DNA from: DATECU01 sp035286745 | GTDB taxonomy: Bacteria > Acidobacteriota > Vicinamibacteria > Fen-336 | DNA: 21,757 nucleotides | Assembly: GCA_035286745.1 (NCBI GenBank) | Contig: DATECU010000154.1 | Location: 1-21,757, forward strand | Reading direction: 5' to 3' | Part shown: one piece after another, positions 1 through 6,736 of the stretch | Layout: each line of letters starts with the position of its first letter | Numbering within the stretch: the first letter of the stretch is position 1 | Made by a program: the position numbers and the translations under genes | The notes under the pieces: model-generated | What the model saw: the letters and a program-made list of their open reading frames with translations, nothing else | Told to the model about the DNA's origin: nothing | Databases searched by the model: none

Positions 1-375
1 TTCCCTGCGCTGGCCGTCAACCGCTACCGCGAGACCGCCGTGGGCTTCTCGGCCTCGGCGGCATCGATCTTCGCCGGCTCCTACTACACCTGGCGGGCGA
101 GCGGCGACGCAGCGGGAACCACCCGCACTCCGGGGGTGCTCAGAGCCGGGACCGACTTCTACGTTCGGACCTTCTCCACCAACCCCGCGGCCCGCAATCG
201 CTGGGGCGACTACAGCGGCATTGCCGTCGATCCCGTGGACCAGTGCTTCTGGGTCTACAACCAGCACGCCATGGCGCGAGGCACGCCGACCGGCAGCGAG
301 GACGGGCGATGGGCCACCGCCTACGGGAAGTTCTGTGGGGACGTGATCTTCGCCGACGGCTTCCAGAACGAATAG
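1..375 (+). CDS. C-terminal fragment of a secreted protein with an IFADGF tail
   Basis: The reading frame is open from the first base and ends at a TAA at 373-375, so the gene begins outside the window and only about 124 C-terminal residues are visible. The fragment contains 'NRWGDYSGIAVDPVDQCFWVYNQ', shown here from 'NRWGDYSG' to 'FWVYNQ', a pattern I associate with large secreted or cell-surface proteins of Acidobacteriota and Xanthomonadaceae. It ends in 'CGDVIFADGFQNE', close to the 'DxIFxDGFE' tail that recurs at the very C-terminus of many exported proteins in those groups. No catalytic motif is visible. Extracellular location is inferred from those similarities; the function is unknown. 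It converges on the lipoprotein gene that follows, with about 29 bases between them. An internal ATG at 40 is probably not the start, because the frame stays open and protein-like upstream of it. Confidence 0.75.
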   Translation, partial: FPALAVNRYRETAVGFSASAASIFAGSYYTWRASGDAAGTTRTPGVLRAGTDFYVRTFSTNPAARNRWGDYSGIAVDPVDQCFWVYNQHAMARGTPTGSEDGRWATAYGKFCGDVIFADGFQNE

Positions 376-404
376 GGGTTACGAGAGAGGCTTGCCCCTC
401 CCGG

Positions 405-806
405 TCACAGGCACTTGACGATGCGGGCCGAGCGCCCCAGCTCCAGGGAAAAGGGGCCCAGGCGCTCCAGACCCTGAGCCTCGATGGTGAGGGTCATGCG
501 TTTGCCGTCGGTGGTCCCTCGGTAGCGCGCGGAGTACTCGGGCAAGACCTCGCCCCCGCGGACGGGTCCTCCGCGCTCGGGGACCAAGACCCCCGCCACG
601 TCGAACGCCCCCTCGCGCAGCGGAATCGGGCTGGGGAAGGACCCGTGTGCGCAGTCCAGCTCCACCTGGGCGGAGGCTGGGCCCACCACAAGCTCCACGC
701 GGTCGCCACCCCAGCGACCGCTCGGAAGCTCGGTGAGACCGCTGGGGCCGGAACACGCTACGGCCAGGAGCATGGCGACGGTCGGGAAACGCCAGCGCAC
801 CAGCAC
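405..806 (-). CDS. Small hypothetical lipoprotein (GTG start)
   Basis: This gene encodes 133 residues. It begins with a typical lipoprotein signal: a positive n-region (VRWR), a hydrophobic stretch and the lipobox LAVAC, with Cys18 the likely lipidated residue. The mature part is rich in Val, Gly and charged residues and looks like a small beta-rich domain. It has two further cysteines, in 'LDCAHG' and in the C-terminal 'IVKCL', which could form a disulfide. I do not recognise a family. The GTG start at 806 is favoured over the internal ATG (MLLAVAC) because only the longer form has a proper n-region, and because a TATACT box lies exactly six bases before the GTG. No Shine-Dalgarno sequence sits between them, so the transcript may be leaderless. 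Location in the periplasm, anchored to a membrane, is inferred. Confidence 0.7.
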   Translation of the reverse strand: MLVRWRFPTVAMLLAVACSGPSGLTELPSGRWGGDRVELVVGPASAQVELDCAHGSFPSPIPLREGAFDVAGVLVPERGGPVRGGEVLPEYSARYRGTTDGKRMTLTIEAQGLERLGPFSLELGRSARIVKCL

Positions 807-812
807 TGGACG

Positions 813-843
813 AGTATAGCCCTCCCTCCCGGCCGGTCGTCAG
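813..843 (-). promoter_or_regulatory. Predicted promoter of the lipoprotein gene, leaderless type
   Basis: On the minus strand a TATACT -10 box spans 818 down to 813, and six bases separate it from the GTG start at 806. The expected transcription start therefore falls on the start codon. A weak -35 candidate, CTGACG (843-838), lies 19 bases upstream of the -10 box, which is longer than ideal. The -10 element and its distance to the start are visible; promoter activity is inferred. Confidence 0.5.
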
Positions 844-870
844 CCCGGAGGGGCGGCAGGAGTCGGCGGA

Positions 871-898
871 TTGACCCCCCACGCGAGGGGACTAGAAT
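871..898 (+). promoter_or_regulatory. Predicted sigma70-like promoter of pckG
   Basis: TTGACC (871-876) and TAGAAT (893-898) are separated by 16 bases, a good sigma70-type pair. The expected transcription start is near 905, giving a leader of about 37 bases before the ATG at 942. That leader contains AAGGGGG (929-935) six bases before this ATG. The promoter overlaps the alternative upstream ATG at 897, so that ATG cannot be the start of a transcript made here. Confidence 0.65.
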
Positions 899-941
899 GA
901 AGGCTCTTCCTTTCGTCCCTATCGAAACAAGGGGGCTTCAT

Positions 942-2687
942 ATGACACCTGCCGAGAAATGGGTCGATGAAATGGCCCGCCGCACCAGGCCCGACCGGGT
1001 GGTCTGGTGTGACGGCTCCGAGGCCGAGAATCAGCGGCTGACCGCGGAGATGGTCGAGGACCGGACGCTCATTCCGTTGCACGCCCAGGAAGCTCCAGGC
1101 AGCTTCCTGCACCGGTCTCACCCCACGGACGTGGCCCGCACCGAGCATCTGACCTTCATCTGCAGCCGCAACCGGGACGATGCCGGACCCACCAACAACT
1201 GGATGGCTCCCGACGAGGCCAAGGCCAAGGTGGGGGCGTTGTTCGAGGGGGCGATGAAGGGCCGCACCCTGTACGTGGTGCCCTACGTGATGGGCCCGCT
1301 GGGTTCGCCGTTCAGCAAGGTGGGCATCGAGATCACCGACAGCCGTTACGTGGTGGCCAACATGCGCCTGATGACGCGCATGGGCCAGGCCGCGCTCGAT
1401 CAGTTAGGCGCGAGCGAGGACTTCGTCCCCGGCCTTCACTCCATCGGCGATCTTTCCCCGGACCGCCGCTTCATCGCCCACTTCCCGGAGGAGCGGCTCA
1501 TCTGGAGCGTGGGCTCGGGTTACGGGGGCAACGCTCTCCTGGGCAAGAAGTGCTTCGCTCTTCGCATCGCCTCCACCATGGCCCGGGACCAGGGCTGGCT
1601 GGCCGAGCACATGCTGATCCTGGAGCTGACGCTCCCCGACGGGCGGGTCCACTACATCTGCGCAGCCTTCCCCTCGGCCTGCGGCAAGACCAACCTGGCC
1701 ATGCTGGTCTCGCCGCTCGAGCACCTGGGCTACAAGGTTCGGACCGTCGGTGACGACATCGCATGGCTTCGCCCCGGGCCTGACGGGCGGCTGTGGGCGG
1801 TGAACCCGGAGGCTGGCTTCTTCGGCGTGGTCCCGGGCACCAGCACCACGACCAACCCCAACGCCATGGCTTCCATCGCCCACCACACCATCTTCACCAA
1901 CGTGGCGGTGTCGCCTGACGGCATTCCGTGGTGGGAGGGCAAGGACAAGAACCCGCCCGCGGGCCTCATCGACTGGCAGGGCAAGCCGTGGGACCGAAGC
2001 GGCAAGGCCGCTCATCCCAACTCCCGCTTCACGGTCGCCGCCCGCCAGTGTCCGAGCATGTCGCCCCGCTGGGAGGATCCGCAGGGCGTGCCCATCTCCG
2101 CCATCGTGGTGGGGGGGCGGCGGGCCCGGGTGGCGCCCCTGGTTTTCCAGGCTCTCGACTGGAACCACGGCGTCTTCGTGGCGGCCACCATGGGATCGGA
2201 GACCACCGCGGCAGCCACCGGCCAGGTCGGCGTGGTGCGCCGCGACCCCATGGCCATGCTCCCGTTCTGCGGCTACAACATGGGCGACTACTTCGGCCAC
2301 TGGCTCCGCGTGGGCAAGGCGGTCTCCAAGCCGCCGGCGATCTTCCACGTCAACTGGTTCCGCCAGGGCCCGAGCGGCGAGTTCCTGTGGCCCGGCTACG
2401 GCGAGAACCTCCGGGTGTTGCTGTGGATGGTCGATCGGCTGGAGGGGCGAGGCAAGGGGGTGGAGACGCCCATCGGCACCGTCCCCACGGCGGACGCGCT
2501 CAACCTGGACGGCCTCGAGCTGCCTCGCGGCACCATGGAGGCCCTGCTGAGCGTGAACGGCGACGACTGGCGGGATGAGGTCCCCGAGATCCAGGCCTTC
2601 TTCGCCAAGTTCGGCAGCCGGTTGCCCGCCGAGCTGGCGAAACACCTCGAGGCTCTGTCGCAGCGATTGACCGCCGTGACCGTCTGA
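942..2687 (+). CDS. pckG: Phosphoenolpyruvate carboxykinase (GTP)
   Basis: This cytosolic enzyme converts oxaloacetate and GTP to phosphoenolpyruvate, GDP and CO2, the first committed step of gluconeogenesis (EC 4.1.1.32). The 581-residue product follows the GTP-type family along its whole length. Visible blocks are 'DAGPTNNW' near residue 80, 'GSGYGGNALLGKK', the kinase-1a P-loop 'FPSACGKTN' at residues 243-251 with the family's reactive Cys at 247, and 'GDDIAW' at 270-275. 'NPEAGFFG', 'ANPxRF'-like 'HPNSRF', 'DPQGVPIS' and 'FxVNWFRxG' follow. GTP-type enzymes are usually about 600-620 residues. An in-frame ATG at 897 would add 15 residues and match the mycobacterial length, but it lies inside the predicted promoter, so I chose 942, which has an AAGGGGG ribosome-binding site. 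The in-frame open region back to 243 is read-through, not protein. The gene appears monocistronic. Confidence 0.97.
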   Translation: MTPAEKWVDEMARRTRPDRVVWCDGSEAENQRLTAEMVEDRTLIPLHAQEAPGSFLHRSHPTDVARTEHLTFICSRNRDDAGPTNNWMAPDEAKAKVGALFEGAMKGRTLYVVPYVMGPLGSPFSKVGIEITDSRYVVANMRLMTRMGQAALDQLGASEDFVPGLHSIGDLSPDRRFIAHFPEERLIWSVGSGYGGNALLGKKCFALRIASTMARDQGWLAEHMLILELTLPDGRVHYICAAFPSACGKTNLAMLVSPLEHLGYKVRTVGDDIAWLRPGPDGRLWAVNPEAGFFGVVPGTSTTTNPNAMASIAHHTIFTNVAVSPDGIPWWEGKDKNPPAGLIDWQGKPWDRSGKAAHPNSRFTVAARQCPSMSPRWEDPQGVPISAIVVGGRRARVAPLVFQALDWNHGVFVAATMGSETTAAATGQVGVVRRDPMAMLPFCGYNMGDYFGHWLRVGKAVSKPPAIFHVNWFRQGPSGEFLWPGYGENLRVLLWMVDRLEGRGKGVETPIGTVPTADALNLDGLELPRGTMEALLSVNGDDWRDEVPEIQAFFAKFGSRLPAELAKHLEALSQRLTAVTV

Positions 2688-2700
2688 CCGGCAGTCGAGC

Positions 2701-2734
2701 GGGCCGCCCGCCCCAGTTCCGGGCGGGCGGTCCC
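2701..2734 (+). terminator. GC-rich hairpin after pckG, possible terminator
   Basis: CCGCCCGCCC (2704-2713) pairs perfectly with GGGCGGGCGG (2721-2730) around a 7-base loop. An outer GGG/CCC extension carries one bulged T. It starts 13 bases after the pckG stop codon. No T-run follows, so it may need Rho or may mainly protect the 3' end of the mRNA. Confidence 0.5.
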
Positions 2735-2758
2735 TCCGACCCCAGGCGAGGTCTTGCC

Positions 2759-2935
2759 ATGGCGCTGGAAAGCGGGACGCTGCTGGGCCCCTACGAGATC
2801 CTGGGCCCGCTAGGCGCAGGTGGAATGGGTGAGGCGAGGTGGCGGTCAAGGTGCTGCACCCCGCCACCCGGGCCGACCCGGAGCGGCTATCGCCGCGTGC
2901 TCTCCGACCTGTACGCGCTCACCGGCGTCCGGTAG
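2759..2935 (+). pseudogene. Decayed Ser/Thr protein kinase fragment
   Basis: A 58-codon frame opens with an intact kinase N-terminus, 'LGPYEILGPLGAGGMGE', the glycine-rich loop of bacterial Hanks-type kinases, behind a plausible ribosome-binding site (GGCGAGG). The frame then breaks. The next recognisable kinase segment, 'EVAVKVLHPATRADPERL', with the ATP-binding lysine, is at 2836-2889 in another frame. About eleven codons that normally join the two blocks are missing. After 2889 the remaining catalytic domain is absent, and the original frame resumes with an unrelated-looking 'VLSDLYALTGVR' before a TAG. I read this as the remains of a full kinase after at least two deletions. It ends 10 bases from the convergent intact kinase gene. 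A functional small peptide is unlikely. Confidence 0.75.
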
Positions 2936-2945
2936 AAGCTGGGGC

Positions 2946-4964
2946 TCAGGCGGCCGGCTCGTCTCCCCGGCCGGAGACGGCGGATAGCGCGGACAGCAGA
3001 TCCTCCGCACGCGCATAGCGCTTGGCGGGCAGCTTCTCCAGGCAACGCAGGATCACCGCCTCGAGCTCGGGATCGAGCGCCGGGTTCAACTCCCGGGGCG
3101 AGGGCACCGGCCGCTGGATGTGTCCCATGATCACCACCAGCGGGCTGTCGCCGGCAAAAGGCAGCCGGCCGGTGAACATCTCGAAGAGCACGACGCCCAG
3201 CGAATAGATGTCGGAGCGGAAGTCCGCGGTGCCGCCCTGGGCCTGTTCGGGAGGCATGTAGTCGGGCGTCCCCAGCACGGTGCCGGCGGTGGTCAGGCCG
3301 GAGACCCCGTCCACGGCGGACACCCGGGCGATGCCGAAGTCCATGACCTTGACCTCGCCGTTCTCGGGCAGGATCAACAGGTTTTGGGGCTTGATGTCGC
3401 GATGCACCACCCCTTGTTGGTGAGCCGCCTCCAGGCCCTGGCAGATCTGCTTGGCGATCCTCAGGCCCACCGCCGTCGGCAGCACTCCCTTGCGGGCGAT
3501 CAGCTCCTTGAGCGTCACCCCCTCCACGTACTCCATGGAGATGTAGGGCACCCCGTCCGCTTCCCCAAAGTCGTGGGTGCGGAGCACGTTGCGATGGGTG
3601 ATGCGGCGAGCCAGGCGGATCTCTTGCTTGAAGCGATCGAGCAGGGTCGCGTCGTTCACCAGGGTGTCGGGGCGAAGCACCTTGAGCGCCACCACCTCGT
3701 CGAGCTGGCGGTCCTGGGCGCGATAGACGACGCCCATGCCGCCCCGACCCACGATGGCGGCGATCTGGTAGCGGCCGGCGAAGAGCGCTCCCCGCGTGAT
3801 GTCGGAGGCGGCCACCCGGTCCTGGATCAGAGTGGGAGCGGCGGCGTCCAGGGTGGCGGTTCCGGACCCGCCGACCCTTCTGAGCGCGGTCATGCCCTCG
3901 CGCAGGAAGTGGATCATCTCCTCCTTCTCATGCAGATCGGTCAGCAGGCTGCCAAACGCGCGGGCCAGAACCCCGATCTCGTCTCCGCTCTCCACCGCCA
4001 CCTTGCCGGTGTAGGAGCCGTCCCGCGCCCGATCCACCAGGGTCACCAGCTTGCGCACCGGGCCGGTGATGCGGGAGGCGCCAAGCCAGGCCAGGCCGAG
4101 AGCCAGAACCATGACCGCGAGACCGGTGACCAGGAGGCTCCGCCGGAACTGCCGGAAGGCCGCCATCTCGGCGCTCAGGCTGCGCAGCGCCAGCAGCCGC
4201 CCCACCCGGGCTCCGCTGGCCGTCTCCAGCGGGGCCTGGGCCGCCACGAAGCGCTCTCCGTCCAGGTCCAGCTCGAGATCCTCTCTCGTCTCTGCGCCCA
4301 ACGATAGCTGGCCCAGCGCCGACCGCAAGGCGGCCTCCCGGGGCCCCAGCGAGGAGGCGGCCAGGCTGAGTTCGCTGCCGGCTCCAGCCAGGAACGCGGC
4401 CTCGCTCTTGGTGAGGCGGCGGATCTGGTGGGCCAGTCCCTCGCTCAACCCATAGCCGGCGATCAGCACCCCCTTCAGCTCGCCCCCGGTTTGCATGGGC
4501 AGGGCCACCGCATGGAACAGGCGCTCGCCTTGCTTCCACACCGTTGCCGGCTCTTCCCCCTCCAGGGCCTTGGCCACCATCGGGTCCTTGGCCAAGTTCT
4601 CTCCGTGGCCACCCGGCCGATCGCTGCGGGCGATCACCACCCCGGAGGCATCGGTGGCGACGAAGAAGTCGGCCTTGAGGTCGGCACCGCGCTCGTTCAG
4701 CGAGTCGAGCACGGTGGCCTCGTCTCGGGTCTCCACCTCCGCCTTGAAGTAGGGATCGCTGGCCAGCACCCGGACCCCCAGTTTCAGCTTGTTGTAGCGG
4801 TCGGCCTCGAAGGTCTTCCAAACCTCCCGCGTCTCCGTCAGCGCCTGACGAATGGCGGCGTGGGCCAGGCGGTCCGCCTGCACCGTGGTGTAGCCCACGG
4901 TGGCGGCAACCAGGGCCACGATCAAGAGGCTGGTGAAGAGCAGGATCTTCTGGGTCAGTCCCAT
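2946..4964 (-). CDS. Membrane Ser/Thr protein kinase with periplasmic sensor and HAMP domain
   Basis: This 672-residue inner-membrane protein has receptor architecture. A membrane helix lies at about 7-25 and a periplasmic Cache-like sensor at about 30-275; its 'FVATDASGVVIARSD' and 'GVLIAGYGL' segments are typical of such domains. A second helix spans about 276-294, followed by a HAMP domain at about 295-347 ('SRITGPVRKL', 'GDEIGVLARAF') and a cytosolic Hanks-type kinase at about 399-660. The kinase looks active: glycine loop GRGGMG (406-411), Lys428, HRDIKPQN (521-528), DFG (542-544) and PPE (571-573). Sensor-HAMP modules usually feed histidine kinases or chemoreceptors; coupling one to a Ser/Thr kinase is less common. 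The gene starts three bases after the cupredoxin stop codon, so the two are almost certainly co-transcribed. The signal and the phosphorylated targets are unknown. Confidence 0.93.
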   Translation of the reverse strand: MGLTQKILLFTSLLIVALVAATVGYTTVQADRLAHAAIRQALTETREVWKTFEADRYNKLKLGVRVLASDPYFKAEVETRDEATVLDSLNERGADLKADFFVATDASGVVIARSDRPGGHGENLAKDPMVAKALEGEEPATVWKQGERLFHAVALPMQTGGELKGVLIAGYGLSEGLAHQIRRLTKSEAAFLAGAGSELSLAASSLGPREAALRSALGQLSLGAETREDLELDLDGERFVAAQAPLETASGARVGRLLALRSLSAEMAAFRQFRRSLLVTGLAVMVLALGLAWLGASRITGPVRKLVTLVDRARDGSYTGKVAVESGDEIGVLARAFGSLLTDLHEKEEMIHFLREGMTALRRVGGSGTATLDAAAPTLIQDRVAASDITRGALFAGRYQIAAIVGRGGMGVVYRAQDRQLDEVVALKVLRPDTLVNDATLLDRFKQEIRLARRITHRNVLRTHDFGEADGVPYISMEYVEGVTLKELIARKGVLPTAVGLRIAKQICQGLEAAHQQGVVHRDIKPQNLLILPENGEVKVMDFGIARVSAVDGVSGLTTAGTVLGTPDYMPPEQAQGGTADFRSDIYSLGVVLFEMFTGRLPFAGDSPLVVIMGHIQRPVPSPRELNPALDPELEAVILRCLEKLPAKRYARAEDLLSALSAVSGRGDEPAA

Positions 4965-4967
4965 CCG

Positions 4968-5636
4968 TCAGTACCGGTCGCCTTCGCCGTAGGCCTTGCC
5001 GTACTTGTTCTTGTGGGGAACCCTCTTGAAGGCCGAAGCGTCCAGGGTCAGCTCGACCCCCAGGCTGCCCTCGGCGGGCACCCTGAGGTCCTTGACCACC
5101 TCGCCGGACCGCGGATGCCAGGCCTTGAGCCGGTAGCGGCCCGCCGGGACCTCGTCGATGGCGAAGCTCCCGTCTCCGCTGGCCTGGGCGAAGTAGGGGT
5201 TGTCGCGCACCACCACCACGGCCGACATCTGGGGGTGGATATTGCAGTAGACGCGGACGATGCCGGGATGGTGGAAGGTCCGGGCCCCGGTCTTGGGCCT
5301 CCGGTAGAGATCCAGGTCGAAGCGGTTCTCGCCGGAGACCGAAAACGCGTTGTGCAGGATGGGGTCGTCGTTCGGGAACTCCACGGTGCCGCCTACCGGG
5401 ACCACGACGACCCGGGGCCGGAACTCCTTGCCCTTCATGGTGACGACCACCCGGTTCGGCTTGAGCGGCCCCTTGGCGCCCTCGACCCAGACCACGGTGT
5501 CCCCGGCGTCCTGAGACAACCGGCCGCCCTTGTCGAGCACGGTGACCTTGCCGGTCACCGTCCCCGCGACCAGGGGCCAGGTCTGGATCCAAAGCAGTAC
5601 GGCGCCGCTCGCGACACGCCAGGCTGGGTGGAACAC
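4968..5636 (-). CDS. Exported cupredoxin with C-terminal carboxypeptidase-regulatory-like domain
   Basis: The 222-residue product begins with a Sec-type signal region ('VASGAVLLWIQTWPLVAG', about residues 8-25), so it should act in the periplasm. Residues about 60-142 form a plastocyanin/amicyanin-like fold with a complete type 1 copper set: His95 in 'ILHN', then Cys131, His134 and Met137 in 'YCNIHPQM', the same C-x2-H-x2-M spacing as amicyanin. A small beta domain follows ('GDGSFAIDEVPAGRYRLKAW', about 154-200), resembling carboxypeptidase regulatory-like folds. The likely role is copper binding or electron transfer; its partner is not visible. The GTG at 5636 gives a clean signal peptide and follows a TGCTAAACT box by eight bases. 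A GTG at 5696, overlapping the previous stop as GTGA and preceded by GGAGGG, is a real alternative, adding 20 residues. The downstream neighbour is the sensor kinase. Confidence 0.85.
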   Translation of the reverse strand: MFHPAWRVASGAVLLWIQTWPLVAGTVTGKVTVLDKGGRLSQDAGDTVVWVEGAKGPLKPNRVVVTMKGKEFRPRVVVVPVGGTVEFPNDDPILHNAFSVSGENRFDLDLYRRPKTGARTFHHPGIVRVYCNIHPQMSAVVVVRDNPYFAQASGDGSFAIDEVPAGRYRLKAWHPRSGEVVKDLRVPAEGSLGVELTLDASAFKRVPHKNKYGKAYGEGDRY

Positions 5637-5644
5637 GATGCCGG

Positions 5645-5653
5645 AGTTTAGCA
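5645..5653 (-). promoter_or_regulatory. Possible internal extended -10 box before the cupredoxin gene
   Basis: On the minus strand TGCTAAACT (5653-5645) matches the extended -10 pattern seen elsewhere in this window and ends eight bases before the GTG at 5636. I see no convincing -35. It could give a separate, nearly leaderless transcript of the cupredoxin and kinase genes inside the operon. Confidence 0.3.
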
Positions 5654-5692
5654 GGCCGGCGGGCGCTCCGTCACCCTCGCCAGCGCGTGCGA

Positions 5693-6736
5693 TCACGAGC
5701 CCTCCAGCCGGGCCACGATCTCGGCCAGGCGATCCGAGACCTTGCTGCGGCCGGTCCGCGAGAGGTGGGTGAAGTCGAGAAAGTCGCCGGTGGTCAGAGC
5801 CGGCAGATCCGGGGCCGAGACCAAGCTGAGGTCGCTGCGCCGGGCCAAGCCGGCCATGATCCGCCGGTGGTTTTCGAGGGTTTCCGGCAGGAGCGTCGAC
5901 TCGTAGCCGGGCCGAGTGGGGAAGTCGATCACGATCACCCGGTTGCCGCGCTGTCGCTCGTGGGCAAGCAGCCGCTCCAGAGCCTCTTCGTGCGCGCCCG
6001 CCAGCGACGGCCGGACGCCCTCGGGATCGACCTTGTTGAGGCGCAAAGCGAAGTACTCGGGCGGCTGCGGCGGCTGCTGCGCCAGCAGGCGTTTCGGTTG
6101 CGGGGGCAGCCGAAAGCTCCAGGCCGCCCCGAGGTCGGGGCGCACCACACCGTAGAAATCCCACAGGCCGTCCTTGAAGCGCAGCGTGGGCGAGAGGCCC
6201 TGTAACAGGCCGAAGGCCACCTCCATTCGGTCGGATCCCGACAGCCGCCTCCAGTTGCCCCGAGAGAGCAGGCAGCCCACCGTGCTCCCGTCCACGAACG
6301 GCTCCTTGAGCCGGCCGTGGAGCACCTTGGGGAACAGGCCCAGCACGGCGACGTGGCGGGGCGCCCTTCGATCGATCTGCCGAGAGAGGTACAAGACGTC
6401 GAGGGGAGAGCCGGCGCTGATGCCGAGGTTGCGACAGGGACGCCCGGGCAGCCGGCGTTCAAAAGGCGCGCAGTCGAGCCCTTCCCGCACCTGGCTCGAT
6501 CCCAGGAGCAGCACCGGCGGTGGGCCGGTGCGGGGAAGCTCCAGTACGCCCAGCGTGGAGAGCAGGGGGTCACCGTTAGGCCCAGGCGGCATGTAACGAC
6601 CGACGAAACGGAGAAGGTCCCGGTTCGACCACAGCAGGTGGTCGGTGGCGGCGAAGAGCAGGACCCCCAGCAAGAAGGCGGCGGGAACCCGGCGGCCTCT
6701 CGGCCGGGCCTCAGAACTGGAAGTAGATGAAGGCAT
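5693..6736 (-). CDS. SGNH/AlgX-like partner of an MBOAT acyltransferase
   Basis: The 347-residue protein has one N-terminal membrane or signal-anchor helix (about residues 17-34) and a large extracytoplasmic domain. The domain carries SGNH-hydrolase marks: block I 'LLLGSSQVREGLD' with candidate nucleophile Ser80, a block II-like 'NLGISAGSP' (103-111), and a C-terminal 'DFTHLS' with Asp321 and His324 as the DxxH pair. Proteins of this type (AlgJ/AlgX, DltD-like) often sit next to MBOAT proteins and complete transfer of acyl groups to an exported polysaccharide or other acceptor. The start overlaps the MBOAT gene by 26 bases, which supports translational coupling; no clear ribosome-binding site precedes the ATG. 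The acceptor molecule is not identifiable, since no polysaccharide biosynthesis gene lies nearby. Confidence 0.78.
   Translation of the reverse strand: MPSSTSSSEARPRGRRVPAAFLLGVLLFAATDHLLWSNRDLLRFVGRYMPPGPNGDPLLSTLGVLELPRTGPPPVLLLGSSQVREGLDCAPFERRLPGRPCRNLGISAGSPLDVLYLSRQIDRRAPRHVAVLGLFPKVLHGRLKEPFVDGSTVGCLLSRGNWRRLSGSDRMEVAFGLLQGLSPTLRFKDGLWDFYGVVRPDLGAAWSFRLPPQPKRLLAQQPPQPPEYFALRLNKVDPEGVRPSLAGAHEEALERLLAHERQRGNRVIVIDFPTRPGYESTLLPETLENHRRIMAGLARRSDLSLVSAPDLPALTTGDFLDFTHLSRTGRSKVSDRLAEIVARLEGS

Noticed and set aside
379..882. 167-residue minus-strand frame overlapping the lipoprotein
   Set aside because: Its composition is the Arg/Gly/Pro-rich kind typical of shadow frames in GC-rich DNA, while the alternative frame at 405-806 has a clear lipoprotein signal.
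243..941. Long in-frame extension upstream of pckG
   Set aside because: It overlaps the end of the first gene and the minus-strand lipoprotein, contains low-complexity Arg/Gly/Ala sequence with no family match, and the promoter and ribosome-binding site lie just before 942.
1404..2867. 487-residue open frame antisense to pckG
   Set aside because: It is fully opposite a strongly conserved enzyme gene and is rich in His, Arg, Gly and Val without any domain; it is an antisense shadow.
3120..5651. Long plus-strand frames opposite the kinase and cupredoxin genes
   Set aside because: They are His/Gln/Gly-rich antisense shadows of minus-strand genes that have full sets of catalytic or copper-binding motifs.
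5637..6164. Upstream extension of the cupredoxin frame
   Set aside because: Beyond 5696 it lies inside the SGNH gene in another frame. Only the GTG at 5696 remains a serious alternative start, noted in the feature.
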